Origin: JANRIZ01 sp033764445
Lineage (GTDB): Bacteria > Verrucomicrobiota > Verrucomicrobiia > JAWXBN01
Reading direction: 5' to 3'
Length of the DNA stretch: 64,000 nt
Assembly (NCBI GenBank): GCA_033764445.1
Contig: JANRIZ010000160.1
Coordinates: 3,865-67,864, forward strand
Position numbers and translations under genes: made by a program. The notes below the pieces were generated by a model. That model saw only the letters and a program-made list of their open reading frames with translations. It did not search any database and was not told the DNA's origin. Positions 33,390 through 42,367 of the stretch are shown piece after piece. Each line of letters begins with the position of its first letter. Position 1 is the first letter of the stretch.

Positions 33390-34298
33390 TCATTTGCCCG
33401 GCGCCGGCGTGGGGGGCACGGGTTTGGCGGCAGTGACCGTTTCCTTGGCGGGTTCTGTCCGGGTCCTGAAACCGTAGTCGAGCAAAATGCGGGCATCCGT
33501 CCATTTGTCCGGACTGTTCAGGAGGATCAGCTGCAGTTCCCGTCCGTCCCGTGTCGCGCTGGCCGCGTAGGTGTGACGGCTGCGGATTGTCCAGCCCGTT
33601 TTGGCCGGACCCATGCCGTTGAACCGGCCCAGCAGACGGTTGTGGTTTTTGATGGTTTGCCGGCCGGACTTGGTGGTCAGACGGTATTCCTCCGTCATCA
33701 TGATCTTTCTGAGGACCGGGTAGGAGAGCGCCTTGCGGAAAATCAGCAGCAGATCGTGGGCCGTCGTGTACTGACTGCCGCCGGGCAGACCGTTGGGATT
33801 GCAGAACCGGGTATCCTGGCAGCCCAATTCCCGGGCCCGTTCATTCATCAGCTCGACAAAAAGGTCCTTGGATCCCGCCACATGCCGGGCCAGGGACATC
33901 GCACAGTCGTTATCGGACCCGATCAGGAGCGCGTGGGTGAGTTTCTCGACCGAGACCACCTCGCCGGGGACCAGTGGCACATGGCTGGGTTCGACCCGGG
34001 TATCCTCGCGCGTGACCTTGATCGAGCCCAGGAGTTTTGTTTTTTCATAAACGATGAGAGCCGTCATGATTTTGACCGTGCTGGCGGCCAGGAATTCCTG
34101 GTGGGCATTGCGCTCGAAGAGGGTTTTGTCGCTGGCCGCATCCACCAGCAGGACCCCCTTGGCCTTGATCATCTCCTGGAGCGACATTTCCTTCCGGGGT
34201 GCGGCCTTGGATTTTTTTTTGGAGGCCGCGTGGAGGGGCGGATGCCAGACGCCCAGGAGGATCAGAACAGTCAGGAGAGTCGGTAAAATAGGTTTCAT
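33390..34298 (-). CDS. D-alanyl-D-alanine carboxypeptidase, peptidase S11 (penicillin-binding) family
   Basis: 302 residues with a signal peptide (cleaved after HAASK region, about residue 24). All three catalytic motifs are present: SxxK as STVKIMTA near residue 72, SxN as GSDNDCAMS near residue 127, and KTG as AKTGWTIRS near residue 235. It trims the terminal D-Ala from peptidoglycan stem peptides in the periplasm. The chain ends about 60-70 residues earlier than E. coli DacA, so the C-terminal beta domain and membrane anchor helix are missing. It ends 263 bp upstream of the VWA operon; the gap holds no gene I can support. Confidence 0.93.
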   Translation of the reverse strand: MKPILPTLLTVLILLGVWHPPLHAASKKKSKAAPRKEMSLQEMIKAKGVLLVDAASDKTLFERNAHQEFLAASTVKIMTALIVYEKTKLLGSIKVTREDTRVEPSHVPLVPGEVVSVEKLTHALLIGSDNDCAMSLARHVAGSKDLFVELMNERARELGCQDTRFCNPNGLPGGSQYTTAHDLLLIFRKALSYPVLRKIMMTEEYRLTTKSGRQTIKNHNRLLGRFNGMGPAKTGWTIRSRHTYAASATRDGRELQLILLNSPDKWTDARILLDYGFRTRTEPAKETVTAAKPVPPTPAPGK

Positions 34299-34464
34299 GT
34301 CATCAGCGAACGCCCATTCTTGGAGAGGGCACGCCCCGGCGTCAAGTGCTTTAGAGCATTTAATTTTTTTCGGTCAGGGGCGGGGCGGGGATTGGGGGAG
34401 GCGGGAGCCCCATGACAGGATGGCCGCCACGAAGGAGACGGGATCAATGCGTTTGGTTTGAAAT

Positions 34465-35751
34465 TCAAACGCCCGGCACAAGGGATTCCAGGCCCCCCAT
34501 ATAGGGTTTGAGGACCGGAGGCACCACCACCGATCCATCCGCCTGCTGATAGGTCTCCAGCAGGGCCACAAAAAGGCGGGCCAGGGCGACACCCGACCCA
34601 TTGAGAATGTGGGGATGGGCATTCCCCTTGCCGTCGTTTCGTCTGTAGCGCAGGGCCATGCGGCGTGCCTGGTAATCCTCCGCATTGGAGACCGAGCTGA
34701 CCTCAAGGTAGGCCCCCTGGCCCGGCGCCCACAGTTCGATGTCGTACGTCTTGGCCATGCCAAAACCCATGTCGCCCGTGCAGAGGACAATCACCCGGTA
34801 ATGCAGCCCGAGCAGTTGCAGGACCTTTTCCGCATGTTGCAGCATCTCCTCGTGGGCGGCATCCCCGTCCTCGGGCCTGACGATGCGGATCAGCTCCACC
34901 TTGTCAAATTGGTGGATGCGGAGCAGCCCCCGGGTTCCCACGCCCGCCGCCCCGGCCTCACTGCGGAAACAGGGCGTGTAGGCCACGTAACGGATCGGCA
35001 ACTGATCCTCCCGCAGGATTTCGTTGCTGTGGAGATTGGCCACCGGCACCTCCGCCGTCGGCACCAGATACTGCTCGGTTCCCTCCAGGTGAAAAAGCTG
35101 GTCGGCGAATTTCGGGAGCTGGCCCGTGCCGGTGAGGGCCTGGGCATTGACGATGTAGGGCGGATTGATTTCCGTGTAACCGTGCCCGGTCGTGTGCAGG
35201 TCGAGCATGAAATTGATCAGGGCCCGTTCCAGCCGGGCGCCCGCCCCCCGGTAGAGTGCAAAACCCGCCCCGGTGATTTTGGTGGCGCGGTCAAAATCCA
35301 GAAGCCCCAGTTGTTCGCTGAGTTCGACATGGTTTCTGGCCGGGAAATCGAATGACGGTTTCCGACCCCACTGACGCACCTCCGGGTTGTCCGCCGCCGT
35401 GCGTCCGGTGGGGACGCTCGCATGCGGAATGTTGGGGATGCCCAGCAGCAGATGCCGTTGGTCCTCCTCGACCAGGGACACCTGTTTGTCCAGGTCTGTG
35501 ATCTGGTCCGAAACCTCCTTCATCCTCACGAAAATATGGTCGACGGACTGCCCCTTGGACTTGAGAATGCCGACTTCCTTGGAGACACGGTTTTTTTCCG
35601 CCTTCAATGTTTCCACCTCCACCAGCAGCCTGCGGCGGCGTTCGTCCAGCAGCAGCACCTCCTCGATCCGCACCTCCGCCCCCTGGTGACGTGTGGCCAG
35701 GCGGGATTTGACCGCGTCGGGATTCTCCCGGATATGTTTGATGTCCAGCAT
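34465..35751 (-). CDS. serS: Seryl-tRNA synthetase
   Basis: 428 residues. The N-terminal MLDIKHIRENPDAVKSRLA leads into the two-helix tRNA-binding arm (about residues 30-100). The class II core has motif 2 in PCFRSEAGAAGVGTRGLLR followed by HQFDKVELIRI, and the serine-site AYLEVSSVSNAEDYQARR. Motif 3 is near the C-terminus (NGSGVALARLFVALLE). The start at 35751 is set by the MLDIKHIREN homology; upstream in-frame codons run into the next gene's region. Divergent from the caspase-like gene across 139 bp. Confidence 0.97.
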   Translation of the reverse strand: MLDIKHIRENPDAVKSRLATRHQGAEVRIEEVLLLDERRRRLLVEVETLKAEKNRVSKEVGILKSKGQSVDHIFVRMKEVSDQITDLDKQVSLVEEDQRHLLLGIPNIPHASVPTGRTAADNPEVRQWGRKPSFDFPARNHVELSEQLGLLDFDRATKITGAGFALYRGAGARLERALINFMLDLHTTGHGYTEINPPYIVNAQALTGTGQLPKFADQLFHLEGTEQYLVPTAEVPVANLHSNEILREDQLPIRYVAYTPCFRSEAGAAGVGTRGLLRIHQFDKVELIRIVRPEDGDAAHEEMLQHAEKVLQLLGLHYRVIVLCTGDMGFGMAKTYDIELWAPGQGAYLEVSSVSNAEDYQARRMALRYRRNDGKGNAHPHILNGSGVALARLFVALLETYQQADGSVVVPPVLKPYMGGLESLVPGV

Positions 35752-35890
35752 AGGAAAGGCCAAAGAACATAACCGCTGGTACTGCCGGGGCAAGTCTGTT
35801 TTCACAGGACATATTCTCCATGCAGGGCCCGGGCGGCCCCCGCTGAAAGCCGATTGTCCCGTGGTCCCCCCTGTGCTACAAACCGTCGAC

Positions 35891-36640
35891 ATGCGGACCG
35901 TCCTGTTGATGATACTCCTCGGATTCCTGGCCCCCCCGTCTCCGGCAACGGCGCAAAATGCGCCGGGGCTGGTGACCGTGGTCAATGAACGGTATCCCGG
36001 ACGGACCGGTCTGGTGCCCTGGGCGGCGACCGCCGGATTGCTGGAGGCTCAATTCCGGCAGACATTCCCCGGATCAAAAATCGTCTCCCTGCGAGACACC
36101 GAACCCGACACATTGGCCGTGCGACTCCGCGAGGCCGTTGATGCGTTCCCACAGGGGATGCCTGTGATCCTGTATCTGGCCTCGCATCAGAATTCCGACG
36201 GTTCCTGGGAGTTCGCCCGTGGCACCCTTTCCCGGGGCGGTGTCATCCGTGCGGTTTCCGCGGCGGTGGAGGGGAGGCAAACCTTGATCTTCAACGACAG
36301 CTGCCATGCGGCGGCCTGGGAAAAGGCACCGTGGCCGGAGGGGGTCCGATGTGTCTTTTTCGGGAGCGCCAGGGAATTGAACACCGAAGTCGATCTCGTG
36401 AATGATTCGCGGGCGGTGGCGGAACTTTTTGTCCCGGAACCCCGTCGTTTGCGACAGGAAAAACTCCCCGTGGTGTATTCCTTTTTCGGGGTGCTCCTGC
36501 TCAGGGGCGCCGGCATCCGGGAGCTGGAAAAACCCGGTCAGTGGAAGGAGTGGGTCGGAGCGCTTGACCTGGAGGCGGAAAAAATCCGTGACGCCGTGCC
36601 GATGCGGAAATTTCCGGCACTGGTCACCTCAGGGTTTTGA
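35891..36640 (+). CDS. Secreted caspase-like (C14-fold) protein
   Basis: 249 residues with a signal peptide (MRTVLLMILLGFLAPPSPATAQ). The mature part looks like a caspase p20 unit: strand-helix alternation, then VILYLASHQNSDGSWEF placing a histidine (His99) after a hydrophobic strand, and QTLIFNDSCHAAAW placing a cysteine (Cys138) after the next one. A His-Cys gap of 39 residues fits the caspase/metacaspase dyad. No recognisable second domain follows. The usual bacterial caspase-like signature is SGHG and D-x-CHSG; here it is ASHQ and DSCHAA, so a divergent or non-proteolytic member is possible. It converges on the PEP-CTERM gene with a 12-bp overlap. Confidence 0.6.
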   Translation: MRTVLLMILLGFLAPPSPATAQNAPGLVTVVNERYPGRTGLVPWAATAGLLEAQFRQTFPGSKIVSLRDTEPDTLAVRLREAVDAFPQGMPVILYLASHQNSDGSWEFARGTLSRGGVIRAVSAAVEGRQTLIFNDSCHAAAWEKAPWPEGVRCVFFGSARELNTEVDLVNDSRAVAELFVPEPRRLRQEKLPVVYSFFGVLLLRGAGIRELEKPGQWKEWVGALDLEAEKIRDAVPMRKFPALVTSGF

Positions 36641-39600
36641 TTTTTTTCGCCTCAAATTGTTCCGGACTGTGTGTGACATCACAAAGAGAATCAGGCCGAC
36701 GGCGAAGAGCCAACCCGGGTAGGGTTCGGGAATCGGGACAAATTGATAGAGACCGCCCCCCATGTCGTAGGTATCCACCACCCCGACGCCGATGAGACTG
36801 ATCCCCTCGTCGGCATAAAAGAACATGGTATAGCTGAAAAGACCCGCGTCGTAGGTGGCGTAAAAACGGTCCAGATTGTTCGTTTCACTGACCGTCCCCG
36901 TCCAATTGTAGATGTACAGGGAGTTGCCGTTGAGAGCCAGGTTGCTGATGGTCAGAGTGGAACCGAAGGCCGAGTTTCCAAAGTCGATGATGTTGTTGGT
37001 GCCCGAAAGAGCCAGACCATTGAGGGTTTCGACATGACCATTGAGATCCAGCTTGGCCGTGTTTTGAAGCGTCAGGGAGGCGCCGTTGGCGATCTGTTCA
37101 TCCGAGGCCAGACGCAGCGTGGCATTGCTGATGAGCGCGTCGCCGGGCAGGGCCGTGACGGTGTCGGATTTGTCGAGAAGCAGGGTTCCCCGCGTGATGG
37201 CCGTCAGCCCCGTGTAGAGATTGGCGGAGGCCCCGCCGAAGGTGATCAGTCCGCCGCTGTTGACGGTGACGTTGGTGGCCCCGGCATTGGTGCCCGAGAT
37301 GACCCCGTTAAAAATGATGTCATTGCTGCCATCGACGACCATTTGCTGGTTGTTGAGGGCGACATTGCCGTTGAGGGTGAGAAGACCCGTGCCATTGTTG
37401 GAGACGTAGAATCTGTTTCCCGAGGCCAGCGGGGTGTACACCGTGAGATCGGAATCGATGACATGGTTGGCGGACCCCGTGCGGACCCCCAGCGACGGGT
37501 CATTGGTCCCCGAGGATCGGAAATTCAGGGCGATATTATTGCTCAGGGTGTAGACATTGTTGCCCGCCAGGTTGATCTGGTTGACGGCGAAGTTGGTGGG
37601 ACTGACCGCAAAAATGGTGGCCGCCGAGAGGATATTGGTCCCAAAAAGAACCCGGGCCCCGTCGGAATCGGGTACGTAACCCGAATCCCAATCCGCGGCA
37701 TTGGTCCAGTAACCGGAGCCGGAGTTGATCCAGATGAAGTCCCCCGAGGTGTGCGGCACAATTTCCCCCGCAGCCCCCCGGACCGCTGCGAAGTTGCCGG
37801 AAAGGCCATTCGGATCGATGAACCGGATTTTGCCGATCTGTTCATCGGTGATCGAGGCCGGGGTCACGCCGACAAACAACTGGTCAAAAGTCGCCGTGCG
37901 GCTGTATTCCTGCACATAGATGACCGCGCTGGTGGACCAGAGGAGGGCGGAGCTGTCGGTGAAGCTGAGCACATTGGTTGTGGTGCTGGTGCCATATTTG
38001 ATTTTGGAGATGACCGTGAAGCCCTGGCTATCGAGAGTGCCCATGGTTTCGTTGTAGTTGTTGAGGTCCAGAGTCCCTCCGCTGAGGGTGAGGTTGACCC
38101 CGTTGGCAATGAGGTTGCTTGCATTGAGCTGGACAGTGCCACCGCTGTAAACGGAGAGAAGGCCGGCCGCGATGGCATTGGTCCCGGTGGGTTTGTCGAG
38201 GAGGAGAACTCCGTTGCTGACCACTGTGTTGCCCGTGTAGGTGTTGGCATTGGTGCCACCGTAGGTCAGGGTCCCGGAGCCATCCTTGGTGATGCTGCCC
38301 GCGCCGCTGAGGACACTGGCCCCGGAGAGTCCGATATTGCCGGAGCCGAAAAAGGTGAGGTTGCTGTTGAAATTCGTGAGGTTGCCCGCAATTTGCAGAA
38401 GCCCGGAGGAGGACTGGATCGAGGCCGTGTTGGAAACGACGATCGAACCGGCGAGGGTGTTGGTATCGGCGATGTTGTTGATCGCGCCCTGGCCATTGAA
38501 CCCCAGGGCTGTGTTGCCCGTAAGACCCAGAAGGAGGACCTCGCGGACATTGGTCAAGCCGCCCTGGATTTGGAGTGTTCCGGTGTTGTAGATGGCCGTG
38601 TCGTTGCTGACAACCGTGGTGCCGAACTGGCCGAGAGCGTTATCATTCTGGATGTTCAACCGACCGTCCGTGATGTAAGTCCGGGAGACGTAGGTGTTGT
38701 TGCCGGAAAGAATCTGGAGGCCCGAGCCGTACCGATGAAGACGACTGCCTGCCGAGGCAGTCGTACTGCCGATCACCCCGGCGGAAATCACACCTGAAAA
38801 CGTATTGGTTCCGGCACCCTGAATGTCAAAGCCTTGACCGGCGGCGGCGTTGATGCTGACGTTTCCGTTTCCCGAGAGAGTGTTCAACCGGACCAAACGG
38901 TTGTTTCCCTGCACGAACTGTCCGTCGTTCGAGACAACCACCGAAAGTCCGACCCCCCCCGCCATCCCGCCATTGACCGTAAAAACGGCTGAATTGGCGG
39001 CACCCACACCATCGCCCACCTGCAGGATCGTGCCCACATGGATGGCGTTTCCATTGCCGATACTGACCGCGCCACTATTGAGCACAAAGATTCCCCCGTT
39101 TGTCACCTGGCTGGCCGTGCCAAGGGTCAGAGTGCCGGCGGACACATCGAGCATGATATTGCTGGAACCCACCAAAAGTTGACGGCCCGCGTTGAGTGTG
39201 AAGCCTGCCGTCACATTGAGGGTGCCGCCGTTGAAAACCATGTCATTCGCTGTATTGCCGAGATTGTTATCCGCCCCAATCTGGATGATGCCATTGGCAT
39301 TTGTGAGATTTCCGACAAAGGTGTTGGCTCCGGAAAGGGTCAGGCGATTGGTGCCGTTTTTCTGGATACCAGCCGAACCGGTCAGTATCCCGGAAAGGGT
39401 GATATTGGTCTGACCGTCAATGGTGAGCAAATTCCCGCCGTTGGTGATGTTCCCCGTCAGTGCAAGCACACCATTGGAGGCATTGAAGATGACGGGAGAG
39501 CCCAGGGAAAAAGCCTGGTTGATCGTTTGTGCATTTGTGGAGAGATTCAGGAGGGAGTTGGTGAGTGTAAAAACATTACCCGTGATCACGAAGGCACCCG

Positions 39601-39889
39601 CGTTATTGGAGAAAGTGATGCCGTTGAGCGTCAGACCGGCAATGTTGTTGGAATTTGACAGACGAGTCGTTCCGGAAAACAGAAGGGCGTCGCCGCTGAC
39701 CGGGGCGGTGAAGGAGGTCCAGTTTGTGGGGGTGTTCCAGTTACCATCTGTGCCCCCTCCATTCCATGTAGTTTGGGGATGGATAAATAGTGGATTGCCC
39801 ATGAAAAATAGTGCAAAAATCAATAGCTTACCGCAGTAAAATGGTTTTGCGGCAGATCGGATTTTGAAATTTTTGAGGAGACAGTGCAT
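36629..39889 (-). CDS. Giant surface protein with autotransporter-type beta-strand repeats and PEP-CTERM tail
   Basis: 1086 residues. After a signal segment (LLIFALFFMGNPLFI) the mature part opens TTWNGGGTDGNWNTPTNWTS, typical of this class. Asn/Gly/Thr-rich beta-helix repeats fill most of the rest, with recurring units such as TYTGNTVVSNGVLLLDKPTG and LYTGLTAITRGTLLLDKSDT. The C-terminus has PIPEP, a membrane helix (GWLFAVGLILFVMSH) and a basic tail (RNNLRRKKSKP): a PEP-CTERM exosortase signal rather than an outer-membrane barrel. It is likely displayed on the surface or in matrix. The ATG at 39889 is used; a TTG at 39901 is in frame. Confidence 0.85.
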   Translation of the reverse strand: MHCLLKNFKIRSAAKPFYCGKLLIFALFFMGNPLFIHPQTTWNGGGTDGNWNTPTNWTSFTAPVSGDALLFSGTTRLSNSNNIAGLTLNGITFSNNAGAFVITGNVFTLTNSLLNLSTNAQTINQAFSLGSPVIFNASNGVLALTGNITNGGNLLTIDGQTNITLSGILTGSAGIQKNGTNRLTLSGANTFVGNLTNANGIIQIGADNNLGNTANDMVFNGGTLNVTAGFTLNAGRQLLVGSSNIMLDVSAGTLTLGTASQVTNGGIFVLNSGAVSIGNGNAIHVGTILQVGDGVGAANSAVFTVNGGMAGGVGLSVVVSNDGQFVQGNNRLVRLNTLSGNGNVSINAAAGQGFDIQGAGTNTFSGVISAGVIGSTTASAGSRLHRYGSGLQILSGNNTYVSRTYITDGRLNIQNDNALGQFGTTVVSNDTAIYNTGTLQIQGGLTNVREVLLLGLTGNTALGFNGQGAINNIADTNTLAGSIVVSNTASIQSSSGLLQIAGNLTNFNSNLTFFGSGNIGLSGASVLSGAGSITKDGSGTLTYGGTNANTYTGNTVVSNGVLLLDKPTGTNAIAAGLLSVYSGGTVQLNASNLIANGVNLTLSGGTLDLNNYNETMGTLDSQGFTVISKIKYGTSTTTNVLSFTDSSALLWSTSAVIYVQEYSRTATFDQLFVGVTPASITDEQIGKIRFIDPNGLSGNFAAVRGAAGEIVPHTSGDFIWINSGSGYWTNAADWDSGYVPDSDGARVLFGTNILSAATIFAVSPTNFAVNQINLAGNNVYTLSNNIALNFRSSGTNDPSLGVRTGSANHVIDSDLTVYTPLASGNRFYVSNNGTGLLTLNGNVALNNQQMVVDGSNDIIFNGVISGTNAGATNVTVNSGGLITFGGASANLYTGLTAITRGTLLLDKSDTVTALPGDALISNATLRLASDEQIANGASLTLQNTAKLDLNGHVETLNGLALSGTNNIIDFGNSAFGSTLTISNLALNGNSLYIYNWTGTVSETNNLDRFYATYDAGLFSYTMFFYADEGISLIGVGVVDTYDMGGGLYQFVPIPEPYPGWLFAVGLILFVMSHTVRNNLRRKKSKP

Positions 39890-39901
39890 GGGCGACCTCA
39901 A

Positions 39902-40141
39902 GTTTCAGGCCGCGCGAATGTACTTTACATCTATTTTAAATCAATATCTAAAATTATTAGATTTAGCGTTTTAGGAAAAATTTAACCAATATTCAACTTA
40001 AAAAATTTATACCGTATCAAAAATACGATCAGTGGAATATTTCCGTGACGCAGGGAATCTGATCGTCAGGAGAGTGCAGTCTTCCATCAATGACTCAGAC
40101 GTGAATTTCTGAAGCCGGATATGATGCAAAATGACCAGGTG
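39902..40141. other. AT-rich gene-free region, leader of the PEP-CTERM gene
   Basis: About 110 bp (39925-40035) are strikingly AT-rich compared with the neighbours. They contain inverted repeats such as CGTAT/ATACG around TTTTG (on the minus strand, near 40010-40030) and CTAAA...TTTAG (39950-39970). No ORF is supported. It probably holds the promoter and regulatory sites for the minus-strand giant gene, but no clear -35/-10 pair was found. Confidence 0.5.
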
Positions 40142-41230
40142 TTATTTGACCAGGTCCGGGAACAGTTCGGCGAGTTTTTGGTAACCCATGAAGGCTGCCG
40201 ACCGGATTTCGGGGGGATTGGCGCGGTTCCTGATCAGTTCCTCAAACAGCGGGGCGGAGGCACGGTCACCCATGGCCCCCAGGGCGATGAGGGCGATGCA
40301 GCGGACCTCGATTTCGGGGTCCGTCTGGACCTTGGCACGGACCGCCTGAAGGGACGGCTCCGTTGGAAAATTGGAAAGCCCCTTGATGGCGTCCCGGCGG
40401 ATGAACAGACTGTTGTTTTGAAGGGCCTGAAGCAGAACCGGTTCGGCTTTCGGGTCCTTCATCTTGGCCAGAGCCAGGGCGGAAGTGAACTGGGTCAGGA
40501 AATCGGGACTGGCCAGACCCTCCTGAAAGACCGCCTTGTTTTCGGGCGTGGCCAGCATGGTCAACGCCGAGGAGGCATTGTCTCGGACGTAGTTATCCGG
40601 GTCGGAGAGCAGGGCCACGAGCGGTTTGACCGCCTTGCCGTCACCGATTTTACCAAGGGCCTGGGCGGATTCACCGCGGACGAACCAGGAGGAATCCTTG
40701 AGCAGTTCGGTCAGCGGCCCGACGGCGCGTTTGTCGCGGATTTCGCCCAGGGCATTGGCCGCGGCCCGGCGCACCGAGGTTTCCTTGTCGCCGAGGGCTT
40801 TGATGAGCGGGTTGACACTGTCGGTTTCCCGGAGGGAGGAAAGAACCTTGGCAGCCCCCGAGCGGACCACCGCGTCGTCGTTTTTGAGTGCCTCCAGAAG
40901 GACGGGATCGGATTTGCGGAATTCCTGCGGTTTTGACTTGTCGGTCCATTTTTTGGCGAGCAGGGCCTTGTAGGCACTGTAGGCCAGGGTGGGATTATCC
41001 CCCTGGAGACAGACGATCACGCGCAGGCGTTTGAGATTCAGGTTTTCGGGTTCCTTTTCAATCGCCTCCTGAATGACAAGAACAGCGCGGCCAAACTCCC
41101 TGGCTTTGACCAGTTCCTCCACCTGGGACTTCGCCTGTTTTTCGATCTTGGAGGAGCAACCGGCCAGCAACAGGGCCAGACCCGCGGCGATCAGGAGGCT
41201 GGGGACGGGATTGGAGGAGGGACGCAACAT
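40142..41230 (-). CDS. HEAT-repeat lipoprotein
   Basis: 362 residues. The lipobox is LLAGC (Cys25). After a TPR-like helical segment (residues 30-95, with AREFGRAVLVIQEAIEKEPE) come about six HEAT/PBS-lyase-type repeats from residue 105, for example VNPLIKALGDKETSVRRAAA, AVGPLTELLKDSSWFVRGES and AVKPLVALLSDPDNYVRDNA. These make a right-handed solenoid for protein binding. Location is periplasmic, attached to a membrane. The partner is unknown and the gene stands alone, divergent from ribF. Confidence 0.88.
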   Translation of the reverse strand: MLRPSSNPVPSLLIAAGLALLLAGCSSKIEKQAKSQVEELVKAREFGRAVLVIQEAIEKEPENLNLKRLRVIVCLQGDNPTLAYSAYKALLAKKWTDKSKPQEFRKSDPVLLEALKNDDAVVRSGAAKVLSSLRETDSVNPLIKALGDKETSVRRAAANALGEIRDKRAVGPLTELLKDSSWFVRGESAQALGKIGDGKAVKPLVALLSDPDNYVRDNASSALTMLATPENKAVFQEGLASPDFLTQFTSALALAKMKDPKAEPVLLQALQNNSLFIRRDAIKGLSNFPTEPSLQAVRAKVQTDPEIEVRCIALIALGAMGDRASAPLFEELIRNRANPPEIRSAAFMGYQKLAELFPDLVK

Positions 41231-41387
41231 AGGATTCGGAGACTAAAGGCCGGGGTTCCGGGCCACAAGCGGAAACTTGGGGGGGATGACGCGTCGGGAC
41301 TGCGGGAGGCGGGGGGCCGATCCCCAGGACTTGATTGCCGCAAATCCTCCGTGACGCCGACCGGGACACTGGCTAGATTGTGCCGAC

Positions 41388-42356
41388 ATGCAGACACTGC
41401 GGCACATGGAGGAGTTGAGGACACTGCAAAGGCCCGTGTGTTTTGCAATCGGCGTTTTTGACGGGGTCCATCTCGGGCACCAGGCCGTCATCCGGCGTGC
41501 TGTTGAGGAGGCGCGACAACACGGGGGAACCAGTGTGGTGCTCACCTTTGATCCTCATCCCATGCGGGTGACCCGTCCGCAGGAGAGTCCGCTGCTGCTC
41601 ACCTCCACGGAGCACAAACTCAGACTGATCCGTGTTTTGGGCAGTGAACATCTCCTGCTCGTGCATTTTGATCAGGAGTTTTCGCGGACCTCCCCGGAGG
41701 ACTTCATCCGGATGCTGCACGCCCACTGCGTGAAACTGCAGGAGATCTGTGTCGGCTACCGATGGGCCTTTGGAAGGAACCGGGCTGGAAACATTGAACT
41801 GATCGCACGGATGGGTTCGCAGCTCGGGTTTGCCGTCAAGGGCATGGAACCCGTGGCCGTGGACGGGGAGATCGTCAGCAGCACACTGGTCCGGAAACTC
41901 GTGCGAGAGGGGGAGCTTTCCGCGGCGGCCCGGCTGCTGGGCCGCCCCTATTCGATCCTGGGTGAGGTGGTGCCCGGACGCCGGCTGGCGCGACAGCTGG
42001 GTTTTCCGACAGCCAATCTGTCCACCCATGCCGAGCTGTTTCCCCCCGACGGTGTTTATGTTGTTGAGGTGCTCCTTGGCGGGAAAATCCGTCGGGCGGT
42101 GGCCAATATCGGAGTCAGACCCACTGTTGAAACAGAGCCCCGGGACCGTCTGCTGGAGGTGCATGTCCTGGATTTTGAAGGGGACCTCTACGGCCAGACG
42201 CTTGAGGTCGTTTTTTGCGCCGCCCTCCGGCCCGAGAAAAAATTTGACACCCTGGAGCGGTTGCAGGTGCAGGTGGGTCTCGATGTCGTCCGGGCCCGGG
42301 ACTGGCGCGGGGACTGCGCCGAGGTTGGAGTTGCAAAGACCGGGAAAACACGGTAG
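41388..42356 (+). CDS. ribF: Bifunctional riboflavin kinase / FAD synthetase
   Basis: 322 residues. It phosphorylates riboflavin to FMN and adenylates FMN to FAD. The N-terminal nucleotidyltransferase domain has AIGVFDGVHLGHQAVI (HxGH motif), VVLTFDPHP and VGYRWAFGRNRAGN. The C-terminal kinase domain has GRPYSILGEVVPGRRLARQL, then GFPTANL (PTAN motif) and GVYVVEVLLGGK. A few extra residues follow the kinase domain. It is 11 bases ahead of the 457-residue unknown gene and probably cotranscribed. Confidence 0.96.
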   Translation: MQTLRHMEELRTLQRPVCFAIGVFDGVHLGHQAVIRRAVEEARQHGGTSVVLTFDPHPMRVTRPQESPLLLTSTEHKLRLIRVLGSEHLLLVHFDQEFSRTSPEDFIRMLHAHCVKLQEICVGYRWAFGRNRAGNIELIARMGSQLGFAVKGMEPVAVDGEIVSSTLVRKLVREGELSAAARLLGRPYSILGEVVPGRRLARQLGFPTANLSTHAELFPPDGVYVVEVLLGGKIRRAVANIGVRPTVETEPRDRLLEVHVLDFEGDLYGQTLEVVFCAALRPEKKFDTLERLQVQVGLDVVRARDWRGDCAEVGVAKTGKTR

Positions 42357-42367
42357 CCGTCAGGCCC

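Noticed and set aside
36743..38797. 684-codon open frame on the plus strand inside the PEP-CTERM gene
   Set aside because: It arises from the repetitive Asn/Gly/Thr codons of the opposite strand. The minus-strand reading has signal, repeats and sorting tail.
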